Shown: positions 1 to 9,049, counted from the stretch's first letter. The stretch is DNA of 64,000 bases from CBDFKU01 sp965248975 (GCA_965248975.1 CBDFKU010000012.1:1-64000), one strand, 5' to 3'. Program-made: numbers and translations. Notes: a model not told the origin generated them from the letters alone.

Positions 1-25
1 ACGCCCCGGTGTCGTGCCGGGGCGT
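1..25 (-). terminator. Perfect 9-bp hairpin at window edge
   Basis: ACGCCCCGG (1-9) pairs perfectly with CCGGGGCGT (17-25) across a 7-nt loop. It lies just past the stop of the minus-strand gene at 50-541, so an intrinsic terminator for that gene is the simplest reading. The expected T-tract would fall before base 1 and cannot be seen. Confidence 0.4.
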
Positions 26-49
26 CCATCGGCTTGCCTGATGAAACCG

Positions 50-541
50 TTACTTCTCCGCCATCCTCTTTAGATTCTCCACGGTCTTAGCCATGCCTGT
101 CCGAACTACTCCGGCCCGTATCTGCTCATAGTTGTCTTTCAGGCCTTTCAGCATCTCGTTCTGTAAGTCCCCGAAGTCGACTTCAACTTCGTGCACGACT
201 TTGGTGCCGCTACCTTGGGGAGACATGCGAAACCACCACTGCATCCGCCGGATCTGCTCCGGAACGGCAGGGTTGACTATCCAGGAGAATGAGTTGGGAG
301 GGTCATACGTGACAACAACCGAGTCTGCAGATAGATCCATACTACTGCCGTCGGCCATCTTGACGGTCTCTTCTACCAAAATGTGGGTACCTGTACCAAT
401 CGGACCGGCAGGCTGGGCAACCGTATTAAGCTCTCCGCTGCCGGCCAGTTCAACATGTCGTGACGGGTCGCTCACAATGTCGAAGATGGCCTGGGGGGAT
501 GCGTTGATAGTGGCTTCCGTGCTGTAGGCAAAGTCTATCAC
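50..541 (-). CDS. SRPBCC-family (polyketide cyclase/START-like) protein
   Basis: A 163-aa protein with the usual SRPBCC layout: an N-terminal strand with conserved ASPQAIFDIVSDPSRH, a central strongly curved beta-sheet and a long C-terminal helix that ends in KNLKRMAEK-like residues (GMAKTVENLKRM). The family binds hydrophobic ligands in a cavity; which ligand cannot be said here. The open frame extends upstream to 634, but a GTG at 541 is preceded by AGAGGAGG at good spacing and starts the domain directly, so I chose it. It appears to be a single-gene unit. A second, unrelated-looking SRPBCC gene lies at 57084. Function beyond the fold is unknown. Confidence 0.75.
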   Translation of the reverse strand: MIDFAYSTEATINASPQAIFDIVSDPSRHVELAGSGELNTVAQPAGPIGTGTHILVEETVKMADGSSMDLSADSVVVTYDPPNSFSWIVNPAVPEQIRRMQWWFRMSPQGSGTKVVHEVEVDFGDLQNEMLKGLKDNYEQIRAGVVRTGMAKTVENLKRMAEK

Positions 542-747
542 TGGGTATTCCTCCTCTACGATTTGACATTTCCATACCAAACTACGGGCGTCTGAAGAAC
601 GCGTAATCCTTGGCAACGATGATGGTAACGACACTCTGGAACGTTGTCAATCATTCCTGGCCTCTGTAATGTGACCGTCGCCGCTACTGGCGCCGTCCGC
701 CCGCTGGAGTGATAATGGAATGACAGGATTTCATACGGCCGCGGGCA

Positions 748-1785
748 TTGGAGAACATGAACTTAAATACCGTGGAAGACACCCTCAAAGAGGTCGAACA
801 GATCCTGACCTTCGAGGGCAGGGAGCTCCGTCCCTGGCTCTACCGGGAGATCCTGATCAATGCCCTGAAGTGCAAGCAGGATGAGCTGGACATCCTGGAC
901 CTGAAGGTCTTGAACCGGGCGATGGCCGAGTTCCGATACGCCGCAGGAGTCTTCAAGGCGTATCGAAGGGCCCGCAAGGTGTCCATCTTCGGATCGGCGC
1001 GGACGCCCGAAGATGACCCCCATTATGAGCTGGCAGTCCGGTTCGGGCACCTGATGGCGCAGGCGGGGTTCATGGTGATAACGGGCGCTGCGGAAGGAAT
1101 AATGAGGGCCGGCATCCAGGGAGCCGGGGCAGCCAATAGCTTTGGGGCCAACATCCTCCTCCCCTTTGAAACGCCCTCCAACATTCTGCAGGACGACCCC
1201 AAGCTGATCACCTTTCGCTACTTCTTCATTCGCAAGCTGTTTTTTGTCATGGAGGCCGACGCTATCGCCCTGTTTCCGGGAGGGTTCGGCACTCACGACG
1301 AGAATTTCGAGGTGCTGACTCTGCTCCAGACTGGGAAGGCTCTTCCCATGCCTGTGGTACTGGTGGAGCTTCCTGGTGACGACTACTGGGAAACGTGGGA
1401 CGGGTTCGTCAGTCGCCAGCTGCTGGACCGGGGCTACATATCCCCTGAAGACCTTTCCTTTTACAGGATCGTCCAGTCACCCGAGGAAGGAGTCGCCTGG
1501 ATCGCGTCCTATTACTCGACCTACAACTCCATTCGGCAGGTCCGGGACACCCTGGTCATCAGGTTGGACAAGGAGCTCTCCGACGATCATGTACGCGAGC
1601 TGAACAGCTCCTTCTCCGACCTGGTGGGTAAAGGGAGCATCGTGAAGACCGACCCGCTGCCCCAGGAGAGGGATGAAAGGCACCTGCGCTCAAAGCCCAG
1701 ATTGGCCTTCAGCTATGACCGGCGAAACGCCGGCAGGCTGAACGAGATGATTCACGCCATCAATCGCATGGGCCAGACCGTCTGA
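748..1785 (+). CDS. LOG-family Rossmann-fold protein (TIGR00730/lysine-decarboxylase-like)
   Basis: A 345-aa protein with the nucleotide-binding signature of the LOG family: VSIFGSART early in the fold, GAAEGIM in the middle and PGGFGTHDE, which fits PGGxGTxxE. Shorter LOG proteins are cytokinin-riboside 5'-monophosphate phosphoribohydrolases. This one is longer, with about 75 N-terminal and 100 C-terminal extra residues, like the long bacterial LOG or PpnN-type nucleosidases, so a nucleotide N-glycosidase role is possible but not shown. The TTG at 748 has no clear ribosome binding site. An ATG at 757 is the alternative start, though GGAG sits only 3 nt before it. It is flanked by minus-strand genes and so is transcribed alone. 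Confidence 0.8.
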   Translation: MENMNLNTVEDTLKEVEQILTFEGRELRPWLYREILINALKCKQDELDILDLKVLNRAMAEFRYAAGVFKAYRRARKVSIFGSARTPEDDPHYELAVRFGHLMAQAGFMVITGAAEGIMRAGIQGAGAANSFGANILLPFETPSNILQDDPKLITFRYFFIRKLFFVMEADAIALFPGGFGTHDENFEVLTLLQTGKALPMPVVLVELPGDDYWETWDGFVSRQLLDRGYISPEDLSFYRIVQSPEEGVAWIASYYSTYNSIRQVRDTLVIRLDKELSDDHVRELNSSFSDLVGKGSIVKTDPLPQERDERHLRSKPRLAFSYDRRNAGRLNEMIHAINRMGQTV

Positions 1786-1813
1786 CAAACAGGCGGACGG
1801 AGCCGTCGATTGG

Positions 1814-3496
1814 TTAGGCGACGGAATCGTAGCTGCGCAGCAGCTTCCCGGGCAAGGCGCCGGTGCAGTCGTTGCCTTCGAAGGTAACGCCGCCGTTCAC
1901 TATGGTGTACCGCAACCCCGTCGGCTTCTGGATGAAGCGCCTCTCCCCGCCGGGGAAGTCGTAAGCGAAGACCGGCTTGTCGTACAAATATCCCAGCTCT
2001 TCCTGGTTATAGACGATGATGTCGGCCCACTTCCCGACACGGAGGGTGCCCCGGTCCTTGAAGTCGGCGAACCAGGCAGGAAGGGCCCCTATCTTGTAGT
2101 GGGCCTGCTCTAGGCTCATGGCCTCTTGGTCACGGACCCAGTACGCCAGGAAGTGTATAGGCCAGTTGCTAACTGTCAGGAACCTGGTGTGGGCACCTCC
2201 GTCGGAGATCGAAACGTGGGTGTAGGGGCTGTTGAGGGTGGCGCCCGTCGTGCCAGTGTCGTTGTAGTCCACCCAGTGGCCGAAAACCGTCTGGAGGTTT
2301 TCGTCGACAGCGATATCCAGCCATGCGTCCAGCGGGTGCTTCCCCTCGCTTCTAGCAATCTCGTCCAGGGTCAGGCCTTCGTATTTGTAGTTCCGCTCGT
2401 GGGCAACCTCAAGAACTTTGTACCTGCGCCAGTCGGTCCTGGCGTGGCCTGGCCGCTCGTCGGCATCCCGCTTCATGGCGTCTCGGACGTCTGGATCTCG
2501 AAGCTTGGCCGTACGTTCCTCCGCCGTGCCCACGAAGGGCTGAACCCAGTTGGGCATGTAGTCGAACATGTTGTATTCGGCCAGGGTGAACTCCGTCTCG
2601 ATGGGGGTGGCGACCTGCTGGATCACGATGGGCAGTCCCTCCGCCCGGTATTTCTCCACGCGGCGGTGGCCATCGGCGTTACCTGCTCCTGATACGTGCA
2701 GCATACGCCCGCTGGCCTTCGCCATCCCAGCCAATGTGTCCCACTGCCAGTCAATGTCGTGGTCGGCACCCAGGGTCCATCCGATGTGCCCGACTCCGAA
2801 CTCCCTCATGATCTCGGACAGCCCCAGATACTCCTCTGTGGAGGCCACGTGGCTCGGCAGGAAGCTGCCGTCCTCGGGCCGGTCCTCCATGTTCAGGTCC
2901 ACCGCGAAGCCGAAGGCCCCTGCTTTCATTCCTTCATGGAAGAGGCTCTTCATCTGGTTCAGCTCCGCCTCTGTTACCGAGGTCTTCTCGCGGGCTTCCA
3001 TCATTCCCAGCACGTATCCCCGCAGGGGTGAGAAGGGGAGTAGGGCTCCCACGTTGACACCCAGTCCCTGGCGGTCCAGGCTGTCCAGATACTCGGGGAA
3101 TGTCTCCCAGTCCCAGCGCATGCCCTTGCGCATCGACTCCAGGGGTATAGCCTCGATGCGGTTCATCATGCGCATGTTCAGGTCACGGTCTTCGGGACGG
3201 GTGGGAGCGAAACCGAAGCCGCACTGGCCGATAGTGAGGGAGGTGACCCCGAACCAACCGGACAGCGAGCAGTAGGGGTCCCAATTGAGCTGGCCGTCGT
3301 AGTGGGTGTGGAGGTCGATGGCCCCGGGCGCGACAACGCAGCCCGCGGCGTCGATCTCCCTGACGCTGCCGGCAGGTATCTTGCCGCTTATCTTGGCCAC
3401 CCTGCCATCCTTGACTGCCAGATCGGCTTTGAACCGCGGGATCCCCGTCCCGTCGACGATCGTTCCGCCTCGGATCACCAGATCGTACTCGGCCAT
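1814..3496 (-). CDS. N-acyl-D-amino-acid deacylase-like amidohydrolase
   Basis: A 560-aa amidohydrolase of the D-aminoacylase/dihydroorotase superfamily. The N-terminal small barrel begins MAEYDLVIRGGTIVDGTG and leads to the first metal motif DLHTHYDGQ. A distal metal segment SDGGAHTRF and the C-terminal return strand (LRVGKWADIIVYN) are present. Members hydrolyse N-acyl-D-amino acids or related cyclic amides using one or two zinc ions; this Chloroflexota-type subgroup has no proven substrate. The ATG start is preceded by AAGGAG. It stands between a plus-strand LOG gene and a dispersed repeat, so it is probably monocistronic. Family assignment is firm; substrate is open. Confidence 0.85.
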   Translation of the reverse strand: MAEYDLVIRGGTIVDGTGIPRFKADLAVKDGRVAKISGKIPAGSVREIDAAGCVVAPGAIDLHTHYDGQLNWDPYCSLSGWFGVTSLTIGQCGFGFAPTRPEDRDLNMRMMNRIEAIPLESMRKGMRWDWETFPEYLDSLDRQGLGVNVGALLPFSPLRGYVLGMMEAREKTSVTEAELNQMKSLFHEGMKAGAFGFAVDLNMEDRPEDGSFLPSHVASTEEYLGLSEIMREFGVGHIGWTLGADHDIDWQWDTLAGMAKASGRMLHVSGAGNADGHRRVEKYRAEGLPIVIQQVATPIETEFTLAEYNMFDYMPNWVQPFVGTAEERTAKLRDPDVRDAMKRDADERPGHARTDWRRYKVLEVAHERNYKYEGLTLDEIARSEGKHPLDAWLDIAVDENLQTVFGHWVDYNDTGTTGATLNSPYTHVSISDGGAHTRFLTVSNWPIHFLAYWVRDQEAMSLEQAHYKIGALPAWFADFKDRGTLRVGKWADIIVYNQEELGYLYDKPVFAYDFPGGERRFIQKPTGLRYTIVNGGVTFEGNDCTGALPGKLLRSYDSVA

Positions 3497-3647
3497 GTTC
3501 TCAACTCCTTAAGCGTGATGCCGTCCCTGGGGAAGGTCTGCGTGCGGCGTTGGCTCACCGGTAACGTCGATTATACCCCCTGCCGCAAGCGAGTGCCAGG
3601 GACCGTGCGACTGAGCAGGGGCTCTTCGTTTTTGCTCTAGGGGGATA

Positions 3648-3743
3648 TTTGTTCCGCTCGCCCTTAGCTTGTCTAAGGGCGCTTCCATGGTTCGACAAGC
3701 TCACCATGAGCGTTAGACTGCAGCCTATTAAAGATAATCGGAA
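3648..3743. repeat. Dispersed double-hairpin repeat, copy 1
   Basis: This stretch matches 51568-51665 along nearly its whole length with a few indels. Shared blocks include CCGCTCGCC, AGCTTGTC, CCATGGTTCGAC and GAGCGTTAGACT. Each copy holds two imperfect palindromes, here CGCCCTTAG/CTAAGGGCG and CATGGT/ACCATG. It lies between two minus-strand genes. I read it as a REP-like dispersed element; it may also act as a bidirectional terminator. Confidence 0.75.
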
Positions 3744-3751
3744 GTCCCGGG

Positions 3752-4489
3752 CTACTGGGCAGTCGTGCCCCCGTCGATGAACAGCTCGGACCCGGTGACG
3801 AAGGAGGACTCGTCGGAGGCCAGGTAGAGGACGCCGTAGGCGATGTCCTCCGGCTTGCCGATGCGGCCCAGCATCGCCTCCTGCCCGCGGGGATCGGCCA
3901 GGATCTCCTCCATCATGGGAGTCTCGATGGGCGCTGGAACGACGGAGTTGCACCTTATCTTGGTGGCGGCGTGCTCGATGGCCGTCACTTTCGTGAGGAT
4001 GCGCACCGCCCCCTTGGTGGCGCTATAGGCGGCCGTGCCGTGGGCGTTGCCCACTATGCCGGCTTCCGACAGGATGTTTACTATGGAGCCCCCGCCGGCC
4101 TGGCGCATCGCGGGGATCGCGTGCTTGGTGCCCAGGAACACCCCCTTGGCGTTGACCGCCATGATTCGGTCCCACTCCTCTTCCGTTGTGTCTTCGATGC
4201 TTCCGATGATGAGGATACCGGCGTTGTTCACCAGTACGTCCAGCTTGCCGTACCTGCTGACTGAAGCCTCCACCGCGCTACGCCAGTCCGCCTCTTTGGT
4301 CACGTCCAGATGAACGTAGGTTGCGTCGCCTCCTGACTGGCGGATTTCCCCCGCCACCCTCGTGCCATCTTCGTCCAGGACGTCCCCCAGGACCACCTTG
4401 GCGCCTTCCCGGGCGAACAGACTGGCCTCCGTAGCGCCCATGCCCCTGGCGCCGCCGCTGATGAGGGCCACCTTTCCTTCCAGTCTCAC
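3752..4489 (-). CDS. Short-chain dehydrogenase/reductase (SDR)
   Basis: A 245-aa classical SDR. The cofactor loop is SGGARGMG, the structural motif NNAG is present, and the catalytic triad appears as Ser in NILSEAG followed by Y-SATK. An acidic residue after the second strand (LGDVLDEDG) suggests NAD(H) preference. Substrate is unknown; the nearest named relatives are 3-oxoacyl-ACP-reductase-like or hydroxysteroid-type enzymes. The open frame extends to 4525, but GTG at 4489 follows GGAGG with 6-nt spacing and starts the fold exactly, so it is the preferred start. It precedes the repeat at 3648 and follows an MFS gene on the same strand. Confidence 0.9.
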   Translation of the reverse strand: MRLEGKVALISGGARGMGATEASLFAREGAKVVLGDVLDEDGTRVAGEIRQSGGDATYVHLDVTKEADWRSAVEASVSRYGKLDVLVNNAGILIIGSIEDTTEEEWDRIMAVNAKGVFLGTKHAIPAMRQAGGGSIVNILSEAGIVGNAHGTAAYSATKGAVRILTKVTAIEHAATKIRCNSVVPAPIETPMMEEILADPRGQEAMLGRIGKPEDIAYGVLYLASDESSFVTGSELFIDGGTTAQ

Positions 4490-4549
4490 GCAACACCTCC
4501 GGTACACAATCGGTATTTGACGCATCGTAGGGTCAAGAGTCGAGTACCG

Positions 4550-5782
4550 CTATTGTTTATCATTCTGAAGAGACGTTGATGCGTAGGAGACCCCGGGACG
4601 GCTCAGGAAGACGGAGGCGAATGCGCCGACCACCGCCCCACCCGCGGCCAGGACGAAGACCCAGCCCACGGCATCGGTGACGTCCGCCACACGGCCTCCT
4701 ACCAGGGGCCCGACAGCGCTCCCAAGCCCCGCTCCCATTCCCATGAGCCCAAAGGTGGCGGCGGAAAAATGGGGAGCCGCGTAGTCTCCCGCAGCCGCGG
4801 CACATATCGTGTACGACGCACGGAAGCTCAATCCTACCAGCACCACCGATCCCAGGAAACCAGCCATTATCGGCGTCAGCCAGAACAAAAAGCAGCCCGC
4901 TCCCAGCACGACGAAGGATAGGAGGAATCCCGGTCGACGTCCGACACGGTCAGAGATCCCGCCCCAGAAGATGCCGCCGGCGATGCCGAGCAGCCCCAGC
5001 AGCATCCAGAGACGGCCGCTGACGGCTACGCTGACCTCCTGCTCGTCCAGGTAGACCCCGAAGAAGGTCAAGTACAGACCCTCGACCCATCCCGAGCAGA
5101 AGGCCAACAGGGTCATCAGCCATACCATTCTGTTCTTGTAAGCTGCCACGGGCCAGGCCGATAGCCTACCCGGCGAGCCGGCCGGCGGTTTCGGACGGTC
5201 CCTGACAAATACCACGGATAGGACTCCCGCGACTATGATCAGGGCTCCCAGGAAATACCAGGTGTGGCGCCAACCATCTTCAGGATCGCGCCCTGTCAGC
5301 CAGGGTACCAGCATTCCGACGACTACGAAGCTGATCCCCGCTCCCCCTGCGGCCAGTCCCGCTATGGTACCCCTGTTGCCTGACTCGAACCAGACCGAAA
5401 GCAGGCCCATCACGGGGGCGATGCACCCCATGCTGGCGAAGCCGATTACGCCGCTCATTACCACGGCGAAGAGATAGTTGGGAGAGGTTCCCAGAAGGAT
5501 CGTGGCCACGCCGGTGACTATAGCGGTGGCTGCTATGATGAACCGGCTCCCGTAGCGGGAGGCCAGCGTCCCTACGATCACGGCGGCTATCATCCCCAGG
5601 ATGGAAGCTGTCGCGAAGAAGCTGCCGGACTGGAAATGGGAGAGGCCAAGGTCCTCTTCCATGAAGGGCAGGATAAGGCCGAAGGAGAAGCGGGCCAGAA
5701 GGATAGCCAGGTTGAGCAGGACAGCCATCAGGAGGATCACTCCCGCGTATCCAGACAACCAGGGCGGTGCTATACGTAACAA
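4550..5782 (-). CDS. MFS transporter (12 TM)
   Basis: A 410-aa protein with about 12 hydrophobic segments in two halves. Loop motifs are typical of the Major Facilitator Superfamily: ASRYGSR after TM2 and SDRVGRR after TM8. It would export or import a small solute by proton coupling; the substrate is not predictable. The start is a TTG at 5782 with GAGAGGA upstream. It lies 60 bp upstream of the SDR gene on the same strand, so the two may be cotranscribed and act on one catabolic substrate (inference). Confidence 0.88.
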   Translation of the reverse strand: MLRIAPPWLSGYAGVILLMAVLLNLAILLARFSFGLILPFMEEDLGLSHFQSGSFFATASILGMIAAVIVGTLASRYGSRFIIAATAIVTGVATILLGTSPNYLFAVVMSGVIGFASMGCIAPVMGLLSVWFESGNRGTIAGLAAGGAGISFVVVGMLVPWLTGRDPEDGWRHTWYFLGALIIVAGVLSVVFVRDRPKPPAGSPGRLSAWPVAAYKNRMVWLMTLLAFCSGWVEGLYLTFFGVYLDEQEVSVAVSGRLWMLLGLLGIAGGIFWGGISDRVGRRPGFLLSFVVLGAGCFLFWLTPIMAGFLGSVVLVGLSFRASYTICAAAAGDYAAPHFSAATFGLMGMGAGLGSAVGPLVGGRVADVTDAVGWVFVLAAGGAVVGAFASVFLSRPGVSYASTSLQNDKQ

Positions 5783-6045
5783 CCGAGTCCTCTCAGCCCC
5801 TGGAAAGAGGCCTCCAGCTGGTGAGTGGCAATTCTAGGACGGCTTCATCGTCGGTGATGGGATTAGGGCCAGAAGAGACAGCATGTGGCTTGCAACCCCG
5901 AGCACGAACTGCGATGGATGGAAACGGGACCCCTGCGGTTCTGAGTGGCTGGGGCCGCCCCACGGGGGTTGAGTATATTGGTCCGTCGGGGACCGGTCAA
6001 GCAGGTGAATTATTGTGCAAGTAGGGACGTCGTCGGGTGCGATCG

Positions 6046-6074
6046 TTGTAGCAGAGAGGCGGTGATGGTAAAAT
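6046..6074 (+). promoter_or_regulatory. Candidate sigma70 promoter for the VOC gene
   Basis: TTGTAG (6046-6051), a 17-bp spacer and TAAAAT (6069-6074) preceded by TGG, i.e. an extended -10. It sits about 60 bp before the GTG at 6132. The rest of the gap 5783-6131 shows no convincing gene; the small frames there look spurious. Confidence 0.5.
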
Positions 6075-6131
6075 CCGGCGGTATCGGACCCTGACCGTGG
6101 TGAATCATCCCCAGTGAAGGGAGATCCTAAC

Positions 6132-7088
6132 GTGACCGCTCCACGCCTAGCCTACGTGGCCGTCGTCGTACGGGATGTCGAAGCGGTGTCCGTAACCCTC
6201 GAGACCGGCTTCGGCATCCGCCGGACCGACCTTGAGTTGGGGGACACCGGCAGAGTAGCTCCAGTGTTCGCCATCGGTGAGACTGCGCTGCTATTGCTCT
6301 CCACTGGCGATCCCTTTGCGGGAGGGGAGGAAAAGACCGGCGTGCACCACATTGCCCTGGGATGCCAGGACCCGTCGGCCTCCTTTGCGGAGGTATCGGC
6401 AACGGGCATCGATGTGACCGGGGCCGCTCCAGAGCCCGGTCTGGCCGGGGGTAAGAGGGTGATGCTGCCCCTCGATGCCACGGTCGGAGTACGCACATAC
6501 CTCTGCCATCCCCTGGCGCTGGACCCACCTATCCGCGGGCTCGTGGAGCGCATCGACCACATCGGGGTCGCCAGCACCGGCAACACCGATGCCATCGAAG
6601 CCTTCTCCCGACGGCTGGGTTGCCCGCTGGAGAGCACCCAGACCGACATGGAGGTCCGCACCAGCATCGAGAGCTTCACCTCCGACAGGTACGGTGTCGT
6701 ATACCACAGCCGGCCGCCGGAGATGGTCGGTGGGCTCGGGGTGGCCTTCATCACCGTCGGCGACTGCGAGCTGGAGTTCCTCCAGGACTACGACGCCGAC
6801 AGGGTAGGGGAGGCCAGCTTAGGGGGGTCGGGAAGCACCAGGCAGGACCGGAGCGCCATAGGCAGATTCATCCAGTCCAGGGGACAGGGACTGCACCATG
6901 TCGCCCTGAAGGTGCGGGACATCGACAGCTTGCTCGTCGCGCTTGGACAGGCGGGCCTGCGGGTGATTGACTCAGCGGGCCGGCCGGGCAGCCGTCGAGC
7001 CCGCATCGGGTTCATCCACCCCGAAAGCCTGGGCGGGTTCCTGGTACACCTGGTGGAGAGAGACGCAGCCTGGGCCCGAGAGCCTTAG
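6132..7088 (+). CDS. Tandem VOC (glyoxalase/dioxygenase superfamily) protein
   Basis: A 318-aa protein made of two vicinal-oxygen-chelate modules, about residues 5-130 and 140-312. The second carries HHVALKVRDID, and the C-terminus (IHPESLGGFLVHLVE) is the metal-ligand Glu strand seen in methylmalonyl-CoA epimerase. A first-module repeat of the same pattern (HHIALGCQD) is present. Epimerase, glyoxalase or ring-cleaving dioxygenase activities are all possible in this fold; no residue set decides among them. GTG at 6132 follows AGGGAG with 8-nt spacing; the longer frame to 6114 lacks such a site. Confidence 0.8.
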   Translation: MTAPRLAYVAVVVRDVEAVSVTLETGFGIRRTDLELGDTGRVAPVFAIGETALLLLSTGDPFAGGEEKTGVHHIALGCQDPSASFAEVSATGIDVTGAAPEPGLAGGKRVMLPLDATVGVRTYLCHPLALDPPIRGLVERIDHIGVASTGNTDAIEAFSRRLGCPLESTQTDMEVRTSIESFTSDRYGVVYHSRPPEMVGGLGVAFITVGDCELEFLQDYDADRVGEASLGGSGSTRQDRSAIGRFIQSRGQGLHHVALKVRDIDSLLVALGQAGLRVIDSAGRPGSRRARIGFIHPESLGGFLVHLVERDAAWAREP

Positions 7089-7401
7089 AAAACCCCGTCG
7101 ACGATACAACCTCCCGATAGGCCGGTACAGGTAGACTGCTCGGGTCGGTTCCTCCGCGATGGGAGCCCTTGTCCATCCATGTCCGACTAAAAAGTCCTCG
7201 CGCCATCCCTTGGACGGTAAGACAACTCGTCGCACCAGACGAATGGACTGGACCCAGTTCCCGACCAGGTGACTATGACGTAGTTACGAAATCAGTACGA
7301 CTAAAGCTGGGTATACGTAGAGATAGCACACATGGTTTATATAGATTGATAATAATAGTTTAAGACACGACCATAGTTGTGCGATTTCGGTCAGAAAAAT
7401 A
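7089..7401. other. Non-coding gap, AT-richer toward its end
   Basis: I see no gene here on either strand. Base composition drops from GC-rich to clearly AT-rich from about 7270, leading into the promoter of the RNA candidate at 7437. A very short frame at 7169-7363 has no homology I recognise and no good start site. Confidence 0.5.
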
Positions 7402-7430
7402 TTGACTTGCCCAGAAAGGTATGAAATAAT
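7402..7430 (+). promoter_or_regulatory. Strong sigma70-type promoter of an orphan RNA
   Basis: TTGACT (7402-7407) and AATAAT (7425-7430) are separated by 17 bp. The predicted start, about 7 nt downstream, is the G at 7437, which is also the first base of the closing helix of the RNA candidate. Confidence 0.65.
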
Positions 7431-7436
7431 TGTTTT

Positions 7437-7548
7437 GCCTCAAGGGATCGAGCCAAACGCTGGAAGCGGCGGAGAAAGAAACCGGGCAACCGGCAGACTT
7501 CTCGAAGCGGAAAGCGAGAGGTAAGGTAACTTGAGGCGCTTTCTTTTT
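7437..7548 (+). ncRNA. Unassigned structured RNA candidate, about 112 nt
   Basis: No protein frame explains this stretch. GCCTCAAG (7437-7444) pairs perfectly with CTTGAGGC (7530-7537), closing a domain that starts at the predicted transcription start. Inside are CGC/GCG with a TGGAA loop, CCGG-GCAA-CCGG with a GNRA tetraloop, and TCTCG/CGAGA. The closing helix is followed by GCTTTCTTTTT, a terminator-like tail. It does not carry the conserved blocks of SRP RNA, 6S, tmRNA, RNase P or the riboswitch classes I can recall. It ends 5 bp before the convergent transporter gene, so it is either a free small RNA or could act antisense to that mRNA's 3' end. Confidence 0.55.
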
Positions 7549-7552
7549 AAGA

Positions 7553-9049
7553 TCAGTCTGAGGGACTCTCGCTGATCCGGGATTGGGGAGCCCGCGCCGT
7601 TCGGGCCTTTTCGCCCTTCAGGAAGGACACGACCACTCCTACGACTAGCACGCTGCCTAGCACCAGGAAAGCCTTCCGTAGCCCGGAAACGAAGGCATGG
7701 GCCACCTCCTGTCCGCCGTCCACCGTGACCGCGTCCAGCTTGGGCTCGAATCCCATCGATGCCATGGTAGCTACCACTATGGCCGTGGATATGGCGATGC
7801 TGGTGACGCCGGCGGACGTTCTCACCAGCTGGGTCAGCGCCGACGCCACCCCGTATCTGTGAGGCTCCACCGCGCTGAGTATGGAGCTGTTGTTGGGGGA
7901 ATCAAACACGCCGTTACCGGACAGCTGTACCATCAAAATTGGGATCACGAATAGTAGAGGAGATGTTTCGGTAAGGTAGGCGGCGAGGACGAACAACGCC
8001 GTGGCGGAGAGCGCAAGGCCGCCCATGTTGAGCTTCCGCCAGCCGATACGGTCCGAGAGGCGTCCGCTGATAGGCCCAAGGACCGCCATGCAGATGAATC
8101 CAGGAACCAGCATCAAGCCGGCCTTCTCCGGAGAGTATCCCAGCACCTTCTGAAGGTAGAAGGGCATCATGAAGAGCACCGAGTAGCCCCCCAGGAACGA
8201 TATCCATCCCGCCAGCGCACCAAGAGCCAACAGCCGGCGTTTGAACAGCCTCAGGTCCAACATGGGCGAAGGAATCCGTAGCTCCCACCAGATAAAGGTC
8301 ACCAGGAGGGCCACAGAGACCATCAGCCCGGCAACGATGGCCGGAGAGCCCCAACCCCCGCGATTGCCGAAGGTCATGGCCAGAAGGAAGACCAGCAGTG
8401 CCCCACCAGACAGCGCGGCCCCCAGCAAGTCGAACCCCGACTGTTGGTTTCCCCGGAGACTTTGGATCCATCGGCTTTGATCGAGGATTATCAGGGCCGC
8501 GGCCATGCCGACCAAGCCCAGGGGTACATGGATCAGGAATACGAAGCGCCAGCTCAAATCACTCACCAAGAAGCCGGCCAACGCCGGGCCCGTGATGGCT
8601 CCGAGGCCGACCACGCTGAGCCCGGCGCCCAAGGCCTTGCCCCGCTCGTGCTCCGGGAAGATGGAGGTTAGCAGGGCTATCCCGTTGCCCTGGATCATCG
8701 CGGCGCCCACTGCCTGTAGGACGGTCGACATTATCAGCATCACGATGTGCACGGAGCCGCCGGCCAGCGCCGAGCCGACGACGAATATGGAAAACCCGAC
8801 TACGTATACCTGCTTGCGGCCGATCATGTCGGCCAACCGGCCCATGGGCAGCAGCAGCACGCTGACAGTGAGGGCATAGCCCAGCACTACCCACTGGCCT
8901 ATGGAGAGGTCGACGTCGAAATGGCTCTCTATCCTGGGCAGGGCCACCAGGACGCCGAGCTCATCGGCCACCGACATGAAAGTGCCGATGGCGATCGGCG
9001 CGAAAGCCCACCACTTGTAGTTGGGGCTCTGAATTATCGCCTGTCTCAT
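7553..9049 (-). CDS. DHA2-type MFS drug/solute exporter (14 TM)
   Basis: A 498-aa protein with about 14 hydrophobic segments, the size of the EmrB/QacA (DHA2) family. Motif A appears as GRLADMIGRK after TM2, and motif C-like Gly/Pro-rich sequence (GLGAITGPALAGFL) lies in TM5. Such proteins extrude hydrophobic or cationic compounds by proton antiport. The start ATG at 9049 has only a weak GGGGA upstream. It is convergent with the RNA candidate at 7437-7548. No regulator adjoins it, so inducer and substrate are unknown. Confidence 0.88.
   Translation of the reverse strand: MRQAIIQSPNYKWWAFAPIAIGTFMSVADELGVLVALPRIESHFDVDLSIGQWVVLGYALTVSVLLLPMGRLADMIGRKQVYVVGFSIFVVGSALAGGSVHIVMLIMSTVLQAVGAAMIQGNGIALLTSIFPEHERGKALGAGLSVVGLGAITGPALAGFLVSDLSWRFVFLIHVPLGLVGMAAALIILDQSRWIQSLRGNQQSGFDLLGAALSGGALLVFLLAMTFGNRGGWGSPAIVAGLMVSVALLVTFIWWELRIPSPMLDLRLFKRRLLALGALAGWISFLGGYSVLFMMPFYLQKVLGYSPEKAGLMLVPGFICMAVLGPISGRLSDRIGWRKLNMGGLALSATALFVLAAYLTETSPLLFVIPILMVQLSGNGVFDSPNNSSILSAVEPHRYGVASALTQLVRTSAGVTSIAISTAIVVATMASMGFEPKLDAVTVDGGQEVAHAFVSGLRKAFLVLGSVLVVGVVVSFLKGEKARTARAPQSRISESPSD

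Noticed and set aside
3680..3720. tRNA-like TTCGAC/GTTCGA strings in the repeat
   Set aside because: No acceptor, D or anticodon stems fit; the same strings recur in the second repeat copy as hairpin arms.
5767..6024. 85-aa plus-strand frame in the gap before the VOC gene
   Set aside because: No ribosome site, low-complexity composition and overlap with the start of the MFS gene on the other strand.
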